Origin: Pedobacter helvus
Lineage (GTDB): Bacteria; Bacteroidota; Bacteroidia; Sphingobacteriales; Sphingobacteriaceae
NCBI RefSeq assembly: GCF_005925325.1
Contig: NZ_SRMP01000001.1
Coordinates: forward strand, 620,001 to 684,000
Direction: 5' to 3'
Length of the DNA stretch: 64,000 nt
Shown: piece after piece, positions 1 through 7,090 of the stretch
How positions within the stretch are numbered: position 1 is the stretch's first letter
How the letters are laid out: each line of letters begins with the position of its first letter
Position numbers and translations under genes: made by a program
Notes under the pieces: generated by a model
Seen by the model: only the letters and a program-made list of their open reading frames with translations
Told to the model about the DNA's origin: nothing
Databases searched by the model: none

Positions 1-1
1 T

Positions 2-1513
2 TCCGGAATTGGAAGCCCTGAGCTTGCTGTTGAAAATCTGTCAAAGGAATTAGGATTTGAGTACGAAAACGTCTTTGCCTGCGAAATTGACAAATTCGCA
101 AGGGCAAGCTATAGTGCAATCCACCGCTGCGGTACCATGTATGAAGATATGACCAAAGAACAATGGGACCAGCCAAACCAGTATGCTGATTTGTTTATCG
201 GTGGTATACCGTGCCAAGCGTTCAGTTTGGCAGGTAAAAGATTGGGAGAGAAAGATAAACGAGGTGTTTTGTTCTATGATTTCTATCGCTACGTTAAAAA
301 CCAACAACCTAAGGTTTTCATCATCGAAAATGTAAAGGGTTTACTAAGTGATGCTAAAGGTAGAACGTTTAAAAATTGGTGCGCATTATTAGGTCAGACA
401 GTCAACTACGCATACAACCTAATTAAACATCAAGACTGCCTCGATTACCATCTACACTATACCGTACTTAACACAAAAGATTTTGGGCTACCTCAAAACC
501 GTGAACGTGTATTTCTGATAGGCATACGTCCAGATTTAGGTTATGACTTTGAATTTCCAAAAGGATGGCCATTAACCAAAAGGCTAAAGGATGTTTTGGA
601 AAAAGAAGTTGATGAGAAGTATTATCTCAGTCAAAAGATGATTGAAGCTGTTTTTACGCCAGCTTCAGAAAAATGGAAAAGCGGAAAAATGCAAATCGAC
701 CTTGAAGTTGCTAGAACCATAAATGCTACAGTCTATAAAATGCACAGAGCTGATACCGATAACTATATTTCAGATAAAATCGAGATTGATGGAGAAATAA
801 CACCAAATAGCCAGGCTGGTAAAGTTTATTCACCTAACGGTATTTCACCTGCGGTATCAGCTGGTACGCATGGTTACGCATTAGGATATGTTACAGTACA
901 CGAAGCTACAAAAAAAGGCTTTTCTATAGCCGAACCGGGAGATAGTATCAATCTTAGCAATCCAAATAGCAAAACAAGGTGTGGCAGGGTTGGAAAGCAG
1001 TTAGCAAATACATTAGATACAGCATGTAATCAAGTTGTTGTAGAGCCTATCTGTGGTGCTATTAGAGGCAGAAATCCGGAAAACCCAAAATCACGTGTAG
1101 CTGGCGAACCAACTCAACAAATTCTTGAAGTAAATGACAATCCTTACATAACAAATGTGTTGTCTACAATACAAAAAGATAATGTTGTAGTTGAACCAAG
1201 TGTAAGACAGCTAAACCCTTCGGTAGAGAGTGGTAAAAAACAACCTTACAAACAAAACAGAATTTACGACGGCGACGCTATATCACCTGTTTTGGACACT
1301 GAGTGCGGGAGACCTAGTTACCTAATAAATAGTCGTATTCGCCGACTTACTCCTTTGGAAACCTGGAGACTGCAGGGATTTGCTGATGAAGCTTTTTATA
1401 AAGCAAAAGAAGTGAATAGTGATACACAGTTATACAAGCAATCTGGAAATTCCATAAGCGAGCCAGTTATACAAGCAATCATCAGAAACCTATTGCCAAT
1501 ACTTAACAAATAA
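2..1513 (+). CDS. Phage C5-cytosine DNA methyltransferase (5' end outside window)
   Basis: The frame is open from base 2, so the first ATG (137) is internal and the true start lies upstream. Before that ATG the frame carries GIGSPELA of SAM-binding motif I and the acidic CEID of motif II. After it come GGIPCQAFSLAG (motif IV, catalytic Cys at visible residue 71), ENV (motif VI, about 109-111), QNRERVFLIGIR (motif VIII), TPLETWRLQGF (motif IX) and QSGNS (motif X). This is the full ordered signature of enzymes that methylate carbon 5 of cytosine. The region between motifs VIII and IX, where the target-recognition domain lies, is long (about 250 residues) and rich in short degenerate repeats, as in multi-specific phage enzymes. 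Its likely role is protecting phage DNA from host restriction. No cognate nuclease is visible. Confidence 0.93.
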   Translation, partial: SGIGSPELAVENLSKELGFEYENVFACEIDKFARASYSAIHRCGTMYEDMTKEQWDQPNQYADLFIGGIPCQAFSLAGKRLGEKDKRGVLFYDFYRYVKNQQPKVFIIENVKGLLSDAKGRTFKNWCALLGQTVNYAYNLIKHQDCLDYHLHYTVLNTKDFGLPQNRERVFLIGIRPDLGYDFEFPKGWPLTKRLKDVLEKEVDEKYYLSQKMIEAVFTPASEKWKSGKMQIDLEVARTINATVYKMHRADTDNYISDKIEIDGEITPNSQAGKVYSPNGISPAVSAGTHGYALGYVTVHEATKKGFSIAEPGDSINLSNPNSKTRCGRVGKQLANTLDTACNQVVVEPICGAIRGRNPENPKSRVAGEPTQQILEVNDNPYITNVLSTIQKDNVVVEPSVRQLNPSVESGKKQPYKQNRIYDGDAISPVLDTECGRPSYLINSRIRRLTPLETWRLQGFADEAFYKAKEVNSDTQLYKQSGNSISEPVIQAIIRNLLPILNK

Positions 1514-1523
1514 ACCAAACGAA

Positions 1524-2510
1524 ATGGCCAGACCTACCAAGAACAATGCTGAATACTTTAGCCATGATGCCGGTATGCGTAATGACCCCAAGATACGGGC
1601 TTTAAGGAAGCGCTTTCCTGCGAGCTGCGGCACTTGTGGTTACAGCGTTTACAATATGCTTTTAGAAGTGCTCACAGATGCTGAATTCTTCTCTATAGAG
1701 ATCGATGAGGTACAGCTAGAATTATTGGCTGGAGACTTCGACACGGATGCTGAAATGCTTTCAAAAATCATTGAATTCTGTGTTAAGATTAAGCTATTTT
1801 CTCAAAAAAACAGCACAATTAGTTCCTGCGGATTAAATAAGCGTTTACAGGGGGTTATTGATAAGAGAAACCGTTCAAAAGAGAAGTTTGAGAAGCAGAA
1901 AATCGAAAAATCAAATGTTTCTGTGACAGAAACGACACAAAGTAAAGTAAAGTATAGTAAAGTAAAAGAAAGTAAAGATAATAATAGTCATTATTATCCT
2001 TCTACTGCTGGCGCAGGTGTAGGAGAAGAGGAAGGAATTTCTTTAAAAATTGAAAAAAAAATAAATCAAAATTTTGAAGAAAAAAAAGCTGCGGATTTTG
2101 AAGAAAAAACGGAGATAATTCCAATTGACGAACTGGAATTTCCGCAAGAAGAATTCAATATCGCTTGGAACGAGCTACAAAGGCAAAGGTTTTTCGAATT
2201 AATACAGATGCAGCACGAAAAGGACGTTGAAAAGATACAAGTCTATTTCAAAACCTTCTATCAGGAGAAGTGGGCTGAAAACAAGCTACAGTCCTATCCA
2301 AGCAAACTAGAATTTTTCAAAAATTTCTTTCGCTGGATACCCTACCACAAAAGCATAGTAAAAAACCAACAGAATACAGAGAGCAATGGAACTACAAATC
2401 TTAACAACGGACAATTTACCAGAAAAGCTTCAAATGCTAATGAAGCTAGAGCCGGACGTGATCAGCTTGATGCAATCGCCAACACAGTATTGCTCGGCGC
2501 TCAAGCTTAA
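1524..2510 (+). CDS. Phage replication-type protein with DUF4373 (Lin1244/Lin1753) N-terminal domain
   Basis: Residues 1-95 match the pattern I know for the Lin1244/Lin1753 (DUF4373) domain: YFSHDAGMRNDPKIRALRKR followed by GYSVYNMLLEVLTDAEFF. The domain is found in DnaD-like replication proteins of phages and mobile elements. The middle (about 110-200) is a charged, low-complexity A-rich linker. The C-terminal 90 residues (WNELQRQRFFELIQ onward) are helical and may contact the replicative helicase or DNA. The start lies 10 bases after the methyltransferase stop, implying one transcript. The 3' end overlaps the next gene by 125 bp in another frame, unusually long for this phage. The family assignment is recognition; the replication role is inference. 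Confidence 0.75.
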   Translation: MARPTKNNAEYFSHDAGMRNDPKIRALRKRFPASCGTCGYSVYNMLLEVLTDAEFFSIEIDEVQLELLAGDFDTDAEMLSKIIEFCVKIKLFSQKNSTISSCGLNKRLQGVIDKRNRSKEKFEKQKIEKSNVSVTETTQSKVKYSKVKESKDNNSHYYPSTAGAGVGEEEGISLKIEKKINQNFEEKKAADFEEKTEIIPIDELEFPQEEFNIAWNELQRQRFFELIQMQHEKDVEKIQVYFKTFYQEKWAENKLQSYPSKLEFFKNFFRWIPYHKSIVKNQQNTESNGTTNLNNGQFTRKASNANEARAGRDQLDAIANTVLLGAQA

Positions 2511-3210
2511 CAGCGAATTAGACAGCTGGCTGTCTGTTTCTCCAACACTGGCCCATATAGAGCGAAAAGGTGCAAAGCTTTGTATTGCATTGATGGTAAA
2601 ACTGATCAACGACCTTGCAAATTCGCTCAATGTTGGCAAAAACATGACTGCTCAACAAGTGATTGATGCTTCACAAATCCTATTTGACGAGTTTGGCCAG
2701 ATGAAATTAAACGATGTAGTGTTGTGTTTCAACAAAATAAAACGGGGCCACTACGGTGTAATTTACGACAGGTTGGATGTTCACGTGATCATGGAAAAGA
2801 TGCATCGCTTTCAAGCTGACCAATACGAGCAAATTGAACATTATCGCCAAAAAGAGAATAATGAACTAAAGAGACTGGATAAAGAAACCCCAATGTTAAG
2901 CGAAACGAATGCTGCGGACAATCCTACGGCACTAAAGCACATACGAGCGATACAGAACACCGTTTCGAAAGCATCGTCGCTTAAATCGCCTAAAATCAAT
3001 CGAATTGGCGTAATCCAGGATAGGTTTGCGAAGTACTACGCAATCTTTCATCAACATGCGGAAAGATATTGGTCAAAAGATGGTGGAATACCAGGCGGAA
3101 AAGTTTTTATCAAAAGATACGGAGCTATGCTAGATGTAACAGAATTTGTTAAACACAAAGCTTACCAGCTAGGACTGGCAAGGGAAAGGTTTCCGGATAT
3201 ATGGACCTAA
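2386..3210 (+). CDS. Phage protein of unknown function, possibly replication-associated
   Basis: A 274-residue soluble protein, mainly helical, with no catalytic motif I recognise. The middle (about 90-140: IDASQILFDEFGQMKLNDVVLCF, GHYGVIYDRLD) and the C-terminal basic segment (YWSKDGGIPGGKVFIKRYGA) look like a folded conserved core. It lies directly after the DUF4373 protein and overlaps its 3' end by 125 bp. Internal ATGs at 2434, 2440 and 2470 would shorten the overlap, so the true start may be later. Position suggests a partner of the replication protein, such as a helicase loader, but nothing in the sequence proves it. Confidence 0.6.
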   Translation: MELQILTTDNLPEKLQMLMKLEPDVISLMQSPTQYCSALKLNSELDSWLSVSPTLAHIERKGAKLCIALMVKLINDLANSLNVGKNMTAQQVIDASQILFDEFGQMKLNDVVLCFNKIKRGHYGVIYDRLDVHVIMEKMHRFQADQYEQIEHYRQKENNELKRLDKETPMLSETNAADNPTALKHIRAIQNTVSKASSLKSPKINRIGVIQDRFAKYYAIFHQHAERYWSKDGGIPGGKVFIKRYGAMLDVTEFVKHKAYQLGLARERFPDIWT

Positions 3211-3299
3211 GAATTCAAGCAATAATTATAGCAATTGGTTTGTGTGTCTTATTTGCCCGTGAACTATGGACCAAACGAAAAAATAAAACTTCAAAATGA
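3201..3299 (+). CDS. Very small membrane protein (32 residues), translationally coupled on both sides
   Basis: ATG at 3201 opens a 32-codon frame ending in TGA at 3297-3299. It begins 10 bp inside the end of the preceding gene, and its stop shares ATGA with the start of the following gene at 3296. The product has a polar start, a hydrophobic stretch of about 17 residues (IQAIIIAIGLCVLFA) and a basic tail (WTKRKNKTSK), the layout of a single-span membrane peptide with its C terminus inside. The exact fit between two genes, with overlaps at both ends and no gap, supports a real coding unit. No function is known. Confidence 0.6.
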   Translation: MDLRIQAIIIAIGLCVLFARELWTKRKNKTSK

Positions 3300-4390
3300 T
3301 GAAAGTAACACCTGAAGAATTAAAAATTAGACTTAACTGGCCATTACAACTTAAAATTAAGTGGGCTGTTAATCGGATAGCTGAATTTGTTATTGAATTG
3401 GATGGAGAGGTTTATAATACATTTTCTGGAGGCAAGGATAGTAGGACAGTGAAGGATATCATAGACAAGATCTGGGATGGTACATTTGCGGATTTTTTGC
3501 CAAAACACATTTATGTTAAATTGATGAAATACCCAAAACCTAATGATGTATTCTGCAACACTGGGCTCGAATTTCCAGAAATAGTAAAGTATGTCAAGTG
3601 TTTTGATGGAGTTACAATATTGAAACCTATAATGGGATTTACCCGAGTGATCAGAGAAGTTGGGGTAGCAATTGGCAGTAAAAAGATAGCAATGATGGTC
3701 AAAAGACTAAGGAATTACATAGCTAACCCCAGCGAAACCAATGCAGCTACTAAAAATTTGTACTTAAACGGAATTAAAAAAGATGGAACGATCTCAAAAG
3801 GCTCTATGTTACCAAAGTTGTGGCAAAAACTGATAAACGCACCTTTTCCTGTATCAGATGAGTGCTGCAATATATTTAAAAAAGAACCATTTAAACGCTA
3901 TCAATCTTCAACGGGGAAAAGGCCAATCATAGGAACTACTGTAGGTGAAAGTTCACAGAGAACAGTTTCTTATTACATTACCGGGTGTAACTCTTTTGAA
4001 GAAGGAAAAGAAAAATGTCGGCCGATTAGCATATTCACAGAGCAAGATATATGGAATTATGCATTTTATTACGGTTTAAGACATTGTGAAGTGTACTACG
4101 ATAGAACGGTAATGGTAGAACAATTGGATGGTACTACGATAGAACGGTTTTTGGTGGCTGAAAAAAGTACGGGTTGTCTATTCTGTCTTTTCGGGCTACA
4201 TCTTGAGAACAAGGAAGAAAATAACCGTATCCAAAGGTTAGCCCTATCCCACCCAAAACGTTGGGACATTGTAGTAAACAAATGTGGTCTCGGAGCTATT
4301 ATGAGATTTTGTGGATTAAAATATCTTCCTCTACCTGAGAAACCAATTCAGATGCATCTTTTTAATAACGAAGAATTAAATGTCAAATAA
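3296..4390 (+). CDS. Phage PP-loop ATPase, phosphoadenosine phosphosulfate reductase-like
   Basis: The N-terminal half carries the PP-loop signature FSGGKDSRT at about residue 43, which binds ATP and adenylates a substrate in the adenine nucleotide alpha-hydrolase fold. A CN pair lies near NTGLEFPE (about 85), a motif of PAPS reductase-like proteins, and a Cys pair (DECCNIFKKEP) lies near residue 190. The C-terminal STGCLFCLFGLHLE resembles the metal- or cluster-binding Cys motif of phage members. Such proteins recur in phage early regions; DndC, which acts in DNA phosphorothioation, belongs to the same superfamily. Whether this one reduces sulfate or modifies nucleic acid cannot be told. It sits between the 32-residue membrane protein and a Cys-rich protein that overlaps its end. 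Confidence 0.82.
   Translation: MMKVTPEELKIRLNWPLQLKIKWAVNRIAEFVIELDGEVYNTFSGGKDSRTVKDIIDKIWDGTFADFLPKHIYVKLMKYPKPNDVFCNTGLEFPEIVKYVKCFDGVTILKPIMGFTRVIREVGVAIGSKKIAMMVKRLRNYIANPSETNAATKNLYLNGIKKDGTISKGSMLPKLWQKLINAPFPVSDECCNIFKKEPFKRYQSSTGKRPIIGTTVGESSQRTVSYYITGCNSFEEGKEKCRPISIFTEQDIWNYAFYYGLRHCEVYYDRTVMVEQLDGTTIERFLVAEKSTGCLFCLFGLHLENKEENNRIQRLALSHPKRWDIVVNKCGLGAIMRFCGLKYLPLPEKPIQMHLFNNEELNVK
4093..4148 (+). repeat. 18-bp direct repeat read in two different frames
   Basis: The 18-mer GTACTACGATAGAACGGT occurs at 4093-4110 and again at 4131-4148. The offset of 38 bp is not a multiple of three, so the copies encode different residues: VYYDRT in the first and GTTIER in the second. Both lie just before the C-terminal Cys motif of the PP-loop gene. 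A slipped-strand event between them would remove 38 bp and shift the frame. Confidence 0.9.
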
Positions 4391-4703
4391 AAAACACTGC
4401 AGTTGTGATACCCCTTTCTTGGATTGTCCTCATGCCATGGAGACACCACACGGAGATAGGTGGTATTGCACGCTACTAGTAAAATCAATTAACAAAATGA
4501 TAGAACAAAAACACTGGGCAGAGGCCCTAAAATCTGGCGATAAAGTTCTAGGAACCATACGTCACGCAACAGATGGCAATCAAAACAGAATTAATGTAGA
4601 GTTGAGTGTAATTGAGAATTTCCCTACAGCGAGCAAGATAATCGCTAAAGAAGGAAAGACGGAAACAGTTGTGCCTTACAACGAATTAACTAAAATCAAG
4701 TAG
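4380..4703 (+). CDS. Small phage protein with Cys/His-rich N terminus, unknown function
   Basis: A 107-residue protein starting 11 bp inside the end of the PP-loop gene, so translation is probably coupled. The first 35 residues hold HCSCDTPFLDCPHA and WYCTLL, five Cys/His positions that could form a small zinc-binding site. The rest is mixed strand/helix, with a KSGDKVLGTIRHATDGN segment that looks like a small beta domain. I do not recognise the family. Coupling suggests a partner of the PP-loop protein, but this is inference. Confidence 0.6.
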   Translation: MSNKKHCSCDTPFLDCPHAMETPHGDRWYCTLLVKSINKMIEQKHWAEALKSGDKVLGTIRHATDGNQNRINVELSVIENFPTASKIIAKEGKTETVVPYNELTKIK

Positions 4704-4720
4704 GATCAAAATGAAATTAA

Positions 4721-5104
4721 ATGAAAAAATCAGATAGACAAAAGGTATTTGATAAGTACGATGGAAAGTGTGCTTATTGTGGTTGTGAATTGGTCAAAGG
4801 TTGGCATGTAGATGAGTTAGAACCTTTGGTTAGGAATTTTACTTACAATCGTGACAAGGGTAAGTATGTGCATGATGGAACTTGCAGGCATCCGGAAAGG
4901 CTTCACATCAACAATCAAAACCCAGCATGTGCCAGTTGTAACATCATGAAAAGCTCTGAAAGTTTGGAAGCATTCAGAAATAAGATTTCGGCTTTCGTGA
5001 ACTCATTGAACCAATACCATACGCAGTACAAATTCGCTAAGCGGTACGGACTGGTTGTAGAGACAGTAAAACCTGTGGTTTTTTACTTTGAAACTTTAAT
5101 TTAA
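4721..5104 (+). CDS. HNH endonuclease-like phage protein
   Basis: A 127-residue protein with an HNH-type arrangement: CAYCGCEL at residues 17-24, WHVDELEPLVR supplying the HxDE-like segment, then RLHINNQNPACASCNIMKSS, which gives the Asn and the second CxxC pair. The two CxxC knuckles would hold the structural zinc and the HVDE/HINN segments the metal-dependent nuclease site. It could be a free-standing homing-type or packaging-associated nuclease. It is one of two HNH proteins in this region; the other (6252-6773) is closer to the packaging genes. Confidence 0.82.
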   Translation: MKKSDRQKVFDKYDGKCAYCGCELVKGWHVDELEPLVRNFTYNRDKGKYVHDGTCRHPERLHINNQNPACASCNIMKSSESLEAFRNKISAFVNSLNQYHTQYKFAKRYGLVVETVKPVVFYFETLI

Positions 5105-5129
5105 TTAACCCTTAAAAACTAAAATAACA

Positions 5130-5342
5130 ATGAAAACTAAAAAACAGCTCCTTAATTGGGGATGGCTATTGCTTTGCGCAGGCTTACTGGTATTGGCCGC
5201 TACTGTACTCAGAATACATTACACGGAAATATTCGGGTATTTAGAGTTAACTGTCTGTATATTCTCTGTTCTGGCTATTCTCTACGGATACACATTTATT
5301 CATACATTAAAGTACTCAGAAGAATATGTAAATAAAGATTAG
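5130..5342 (+). CDS. Small phage membrane protein, two predicted spans
   Basis: A 70-residue protein with hydrophobic stretches at about 11-26 (WLLLCAGLLVLAATVL) and 36-57 (LELTVCIFSVLAILYGY), a basic N terminus and an acidic C-terminal tail. This is a two-span inner-membrane layout. It is the last plus-strand gene before a gene on the opposite strand, whose end lies 3 bp away. Function unknown; small membrane proteins in early phage regions can act in superinfection exclusion, but nothing here shows that. Confidence 0.55.
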   Translation: MKTKKQLLNWGWLLLCAGLLVLAATVLRIHYTEIFGYLELTVCIFSVLAILYGYTFIHTLKYSEEYVNKD

Positions 5343-5345
5343 TGT

Positions 5346-6011
5346 TTACTTGATATTTGATCCTATCGGATGATATTCTTCAAAATTTATATTGTTTTTT
5401 TTAAACTCTACGTTAATACGAGCATTTAAATCCTTAAATTTTTTAAGATTATTAATGCGGTTTAAATCACTGACAAAAATATCATATGACTTTTGAGAAA
5501 TATATGGTTTTAGTATAAGTATTCTTTTCTCCAGATTGTTATAAACACTTAAGGGCACTATCTTTTGCATAACCATATCCGTACATAAAATTGTAATAAA
5601 TGAAATAGCTGTAATAGCTATAATTTTTCCGGATGCTTTTTTTGTATCTAAAAGGTTTATGTATTTGGCAAACAATGAAGGTGTTTCAGAATTAAAATCT
5701 TTTTCAAACTCATTCGAATCTAGGTATTTGAAAATTGCAAAAAAATATATAGCAAAAAATGGGATAAAAACGGTAATTGCGAACAACACAACTAATGGAT
5801 AAGCATCGAAAATACTTGATCCGTTACACACATTTTCATACAACGTATCGACATAGTTTTTATAGAAAAGAGAAATCAGAGAAGCTACAGAATTACCTAA
5901 GAATAAAAACAAATCTCTTACAATCCATTCCCAGCAAGCATTTAATACGAACGCACCAATTGCGCTTCCAATCATAACATTTCTTTTTTGTTTTGATAGC
6001 GTTAAACCCAT
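5346..6011 (-). CDS. Membrane protein on the opposite strand, candidate moron gene
   Basis: This 221-residue protein is the only minus-strand gene between the methyltransferase and the lysis cassette. Hydrophobic regions occur at about 12-45 (GSAIGAFVLNACWEW and LFLFLGNSVASLI), 70-95 (PLVVLFAITVFIPFFAIYFF) and 128-150 (IIAITAISFITILC), followed by a soluble, charged, helical C-terminal domain of about 70 residues. Opposite orientation and an AT-rich sequence are typical of independently expressed cargo genes in prophages. Such membrane proteins often block superinfection or alter the host envelope, but I recognise no family. It is convergent with the small membrane gene before it and divergent from the gene at 6046. 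Confidence 0.7.
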   Translation of the reverse strand: MGLTLSKQKRNVMIGSAIGAFVLNACWEWIVRDLFLFLGNSVASLISLFYKNYVDTLYENVCNGSSIFDAYPLVVLFAITVFIPFFAIYFFAIFKYLDSNEFEKDFNSETPSLFAKYINLLDTKKASGKIIAITAISFITILCTDMVMQKIVPLSVYNNLEKRILILKPYISQKSYDIFVSDLNRINNLKKFKDLNARINVEFKKNNINFEEYHPIGSNIK

Positions 6012-6045
6012 ATGATAAATTTAAATACAGTAAAAAGTCAAAATT

Positions 6046-6255
6046 ATGAATTTCCTAACTAACAAAGAAAGAACTGTTTTAGGCTTGATTAATCGTGATC
6101 AAGCCATTCCAAATAGCGAAAAAGCTGCGGTGTCAGCACAAGTAAAACAAAACGCAAGGATGCGTTCAGACGGTTTTAGAGCAAAGGTTAAAATCGCATT
6201 ACATGTGATTGCTAACCATAATAATGAAAAAATTCTATCTAAATACATAAAATGA
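6046..6255 (+). CDS. Small phage protein, unknown function
   Basis: A 69-residue basic protein (MNFLTNKERTVLGLIN start) whose last four bases overlap the next gene as ATGA at 6252. It is predicted to be helical, with an NKERTVLGLI segment and a basic RMRSDGFRAKVKIAL segment that could bind nucleic acid. No recognised motif. The tight coupling to the following HNH gene supports that it is real. Confidence 0.55.
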   Translation: MNFLTNKERTVLGLINRDQAIPNSEKAAVSAQVKQNARMRSDGFRAKVKIALHVIANHNNEKILSKYIK

Positions 6256-6773
6256 GTATAAAACCTAAAACTGGGCCTTGTATAGATTGTGGTGATAATG
6301 AGCGTAAATATATCACTGCAGGTCGTTGCATAATAGCCCCTAATTTCCACTATCAGAAGCACAGAGCTAGTATTTCAGCTGAACGTAAAAAAAATAGAAA
6401 CAAAGAAAAGACGCTGCGGACAGTCGCCAAAGGCGGTATCACCTTAGGTAGATGGTTTAATGACCAAATATCAATGATGCCGAGAGAATGCGAAAATTGC
6501 GGTGATTACCTAAGCCCGTACAATGTGATTGGACAACGTGCGTACATTGCTCATATAGTTCCTAAGCGTCATATAGAGAGTGTAATGGTCCATCCGCTAA
6601 ACAGAATGTTCTTATGTGTAGATTGCCATACGAACTATGATAATTGGCTAAACAAGGACATTGTGAAGATGAGTTGCTGGCCTATTGCTGTCAGCAGGTT
6701 CGACAAGTTCAAGCATCTGATAGAGCGTGATGAGTATAAGCATTTACGCGAATGCTTCAAGGAACTGATGTAG
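6252..6773 (+). CDS. HNH endonuclease-like protein just upstream of the packaging genes
   Basis: A 173-residue protein with two zinc-binding parts. The N-terminal CIDCGDNERKYITAGRC suggests a zinc ribbon. The C-terminal half holds CENCG (about 77-81), AHIVPKRHIESVMVHPLNRM and FLCVDCH, the CxxC-AHxxP-H-N-CxxCH pattern of HNH nucleases. The gene ends directly before the non-coding segment that precedes the small terminase. In HK97 and relatives an HNH protein encoded next to the terminase stimulates cos cleavage, so the position fits a packaging role. NinG-like recombination proteins are a weaker alternative. Confidence 0.8.
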   Translation: MSIKPKTGPCIDCGDNERKYITAGRCIIAPNFHYQKHRASISAERKKNRNKEKTLRTVAKGGITLGRWFNDQISMMPRECENCGDYLSPYNVIGQRAYIAHIVPKRHIESVMVHPLNRMFLCVDCHTNYDNWLNKDIVKMSCWPIAVSRFDKFKHLIERDEYKHLRECFKELM

Positions 6774-6778
6774 TTTTT

Positions 6779-6804
6779 ATTTCACTTATCGAAATAACAG
6801 AGAT
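6779..6804 (+). promoter_or_regulatory. Phage box A (upstream of packaging genes)
   Basis: The first and most degenerate copy of a five-copy element: ATTTCACTTATCGAAAT followed after AACA by GAGAT. It lies just after the stop of the HNH gene and about 300 bp before the small terminase. Unlike copies B, C and E it lacks a clear TATATTT block downstream. Confidence 0.6.
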
Positions 6805-7089
6805 AAAAGCAGCACGAGGTTATCGATGATCGTTTGAAACACTAAAAAAACGCCTTACAGACGCATTAAAGGCAGTTTTCAGATAAAAAGGTACTGTGAC
6901 GTCCTGAAAATCGTCCTGCAATACGTTGCGCACCCCGATCTTTAAGCAGTCTCAGTTTTTTCAAGACTGTTATATAAATTGTTATATAACAAAAGTTGGT
7001 TGTTATAAAAAATAGATATATATTGCATTTAATACACTTTGAGGCGGTTTTTGTTATACACTGCCAAAATATAACAACGTAATATAACA
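6796..7089 (+). other. Non-coding segment before the small terminase, putative cos site
   Basis: This 294-bp gap has no plausible gene. It has a relatively GC-rich core (about 6896-6942) with CGTCCTG repeated at 6900-6906 and 6912-6918 and the segment TTGCGCACCCCGATC, then an AT-rich part with an array of TTGTTATA repeats reaching the small-terminase start codon. In phage lambda the cos site (cosN then cosB with gpNu1-binding sites) occupies exactly this place before the Nu1 gene. The head gene order downstream is also lambda-like, so I infer a cos site with the nick site in the GC-rich core. No cohesive ends can be read directly. Confidence 0.5.
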
Positions 7090-7090
7090 A
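6967..7090 (+). promoter_or_regulatory. Array of TTGTTATA half-sites, candidate terminase or repressor binding sites
   Basis: Half-sites: 6967-6974 (CTGTTATA, 7 of 8), the perfect 14-bp palindrome TTGTTATATAACAA at 6979-6992, 7000-7007, 7051-7058, and the inverted form TATAACAA at 7070-7077 and 7083-7090. The copies at 7051 and 7070 form an inverted pair with an 11-bp spacer, and the last copy ends on the A of the terminase ATG. Such an array fits cosB-type sites bound by the small terminase, or an operator that autoregulates its gene. Confidence 0.7.

Noticed and set aside
137..139. ATG as start of the methyltransferase
   Set aside because: The frame is open from base 2 and encodes motif I/II residues before this ATG.
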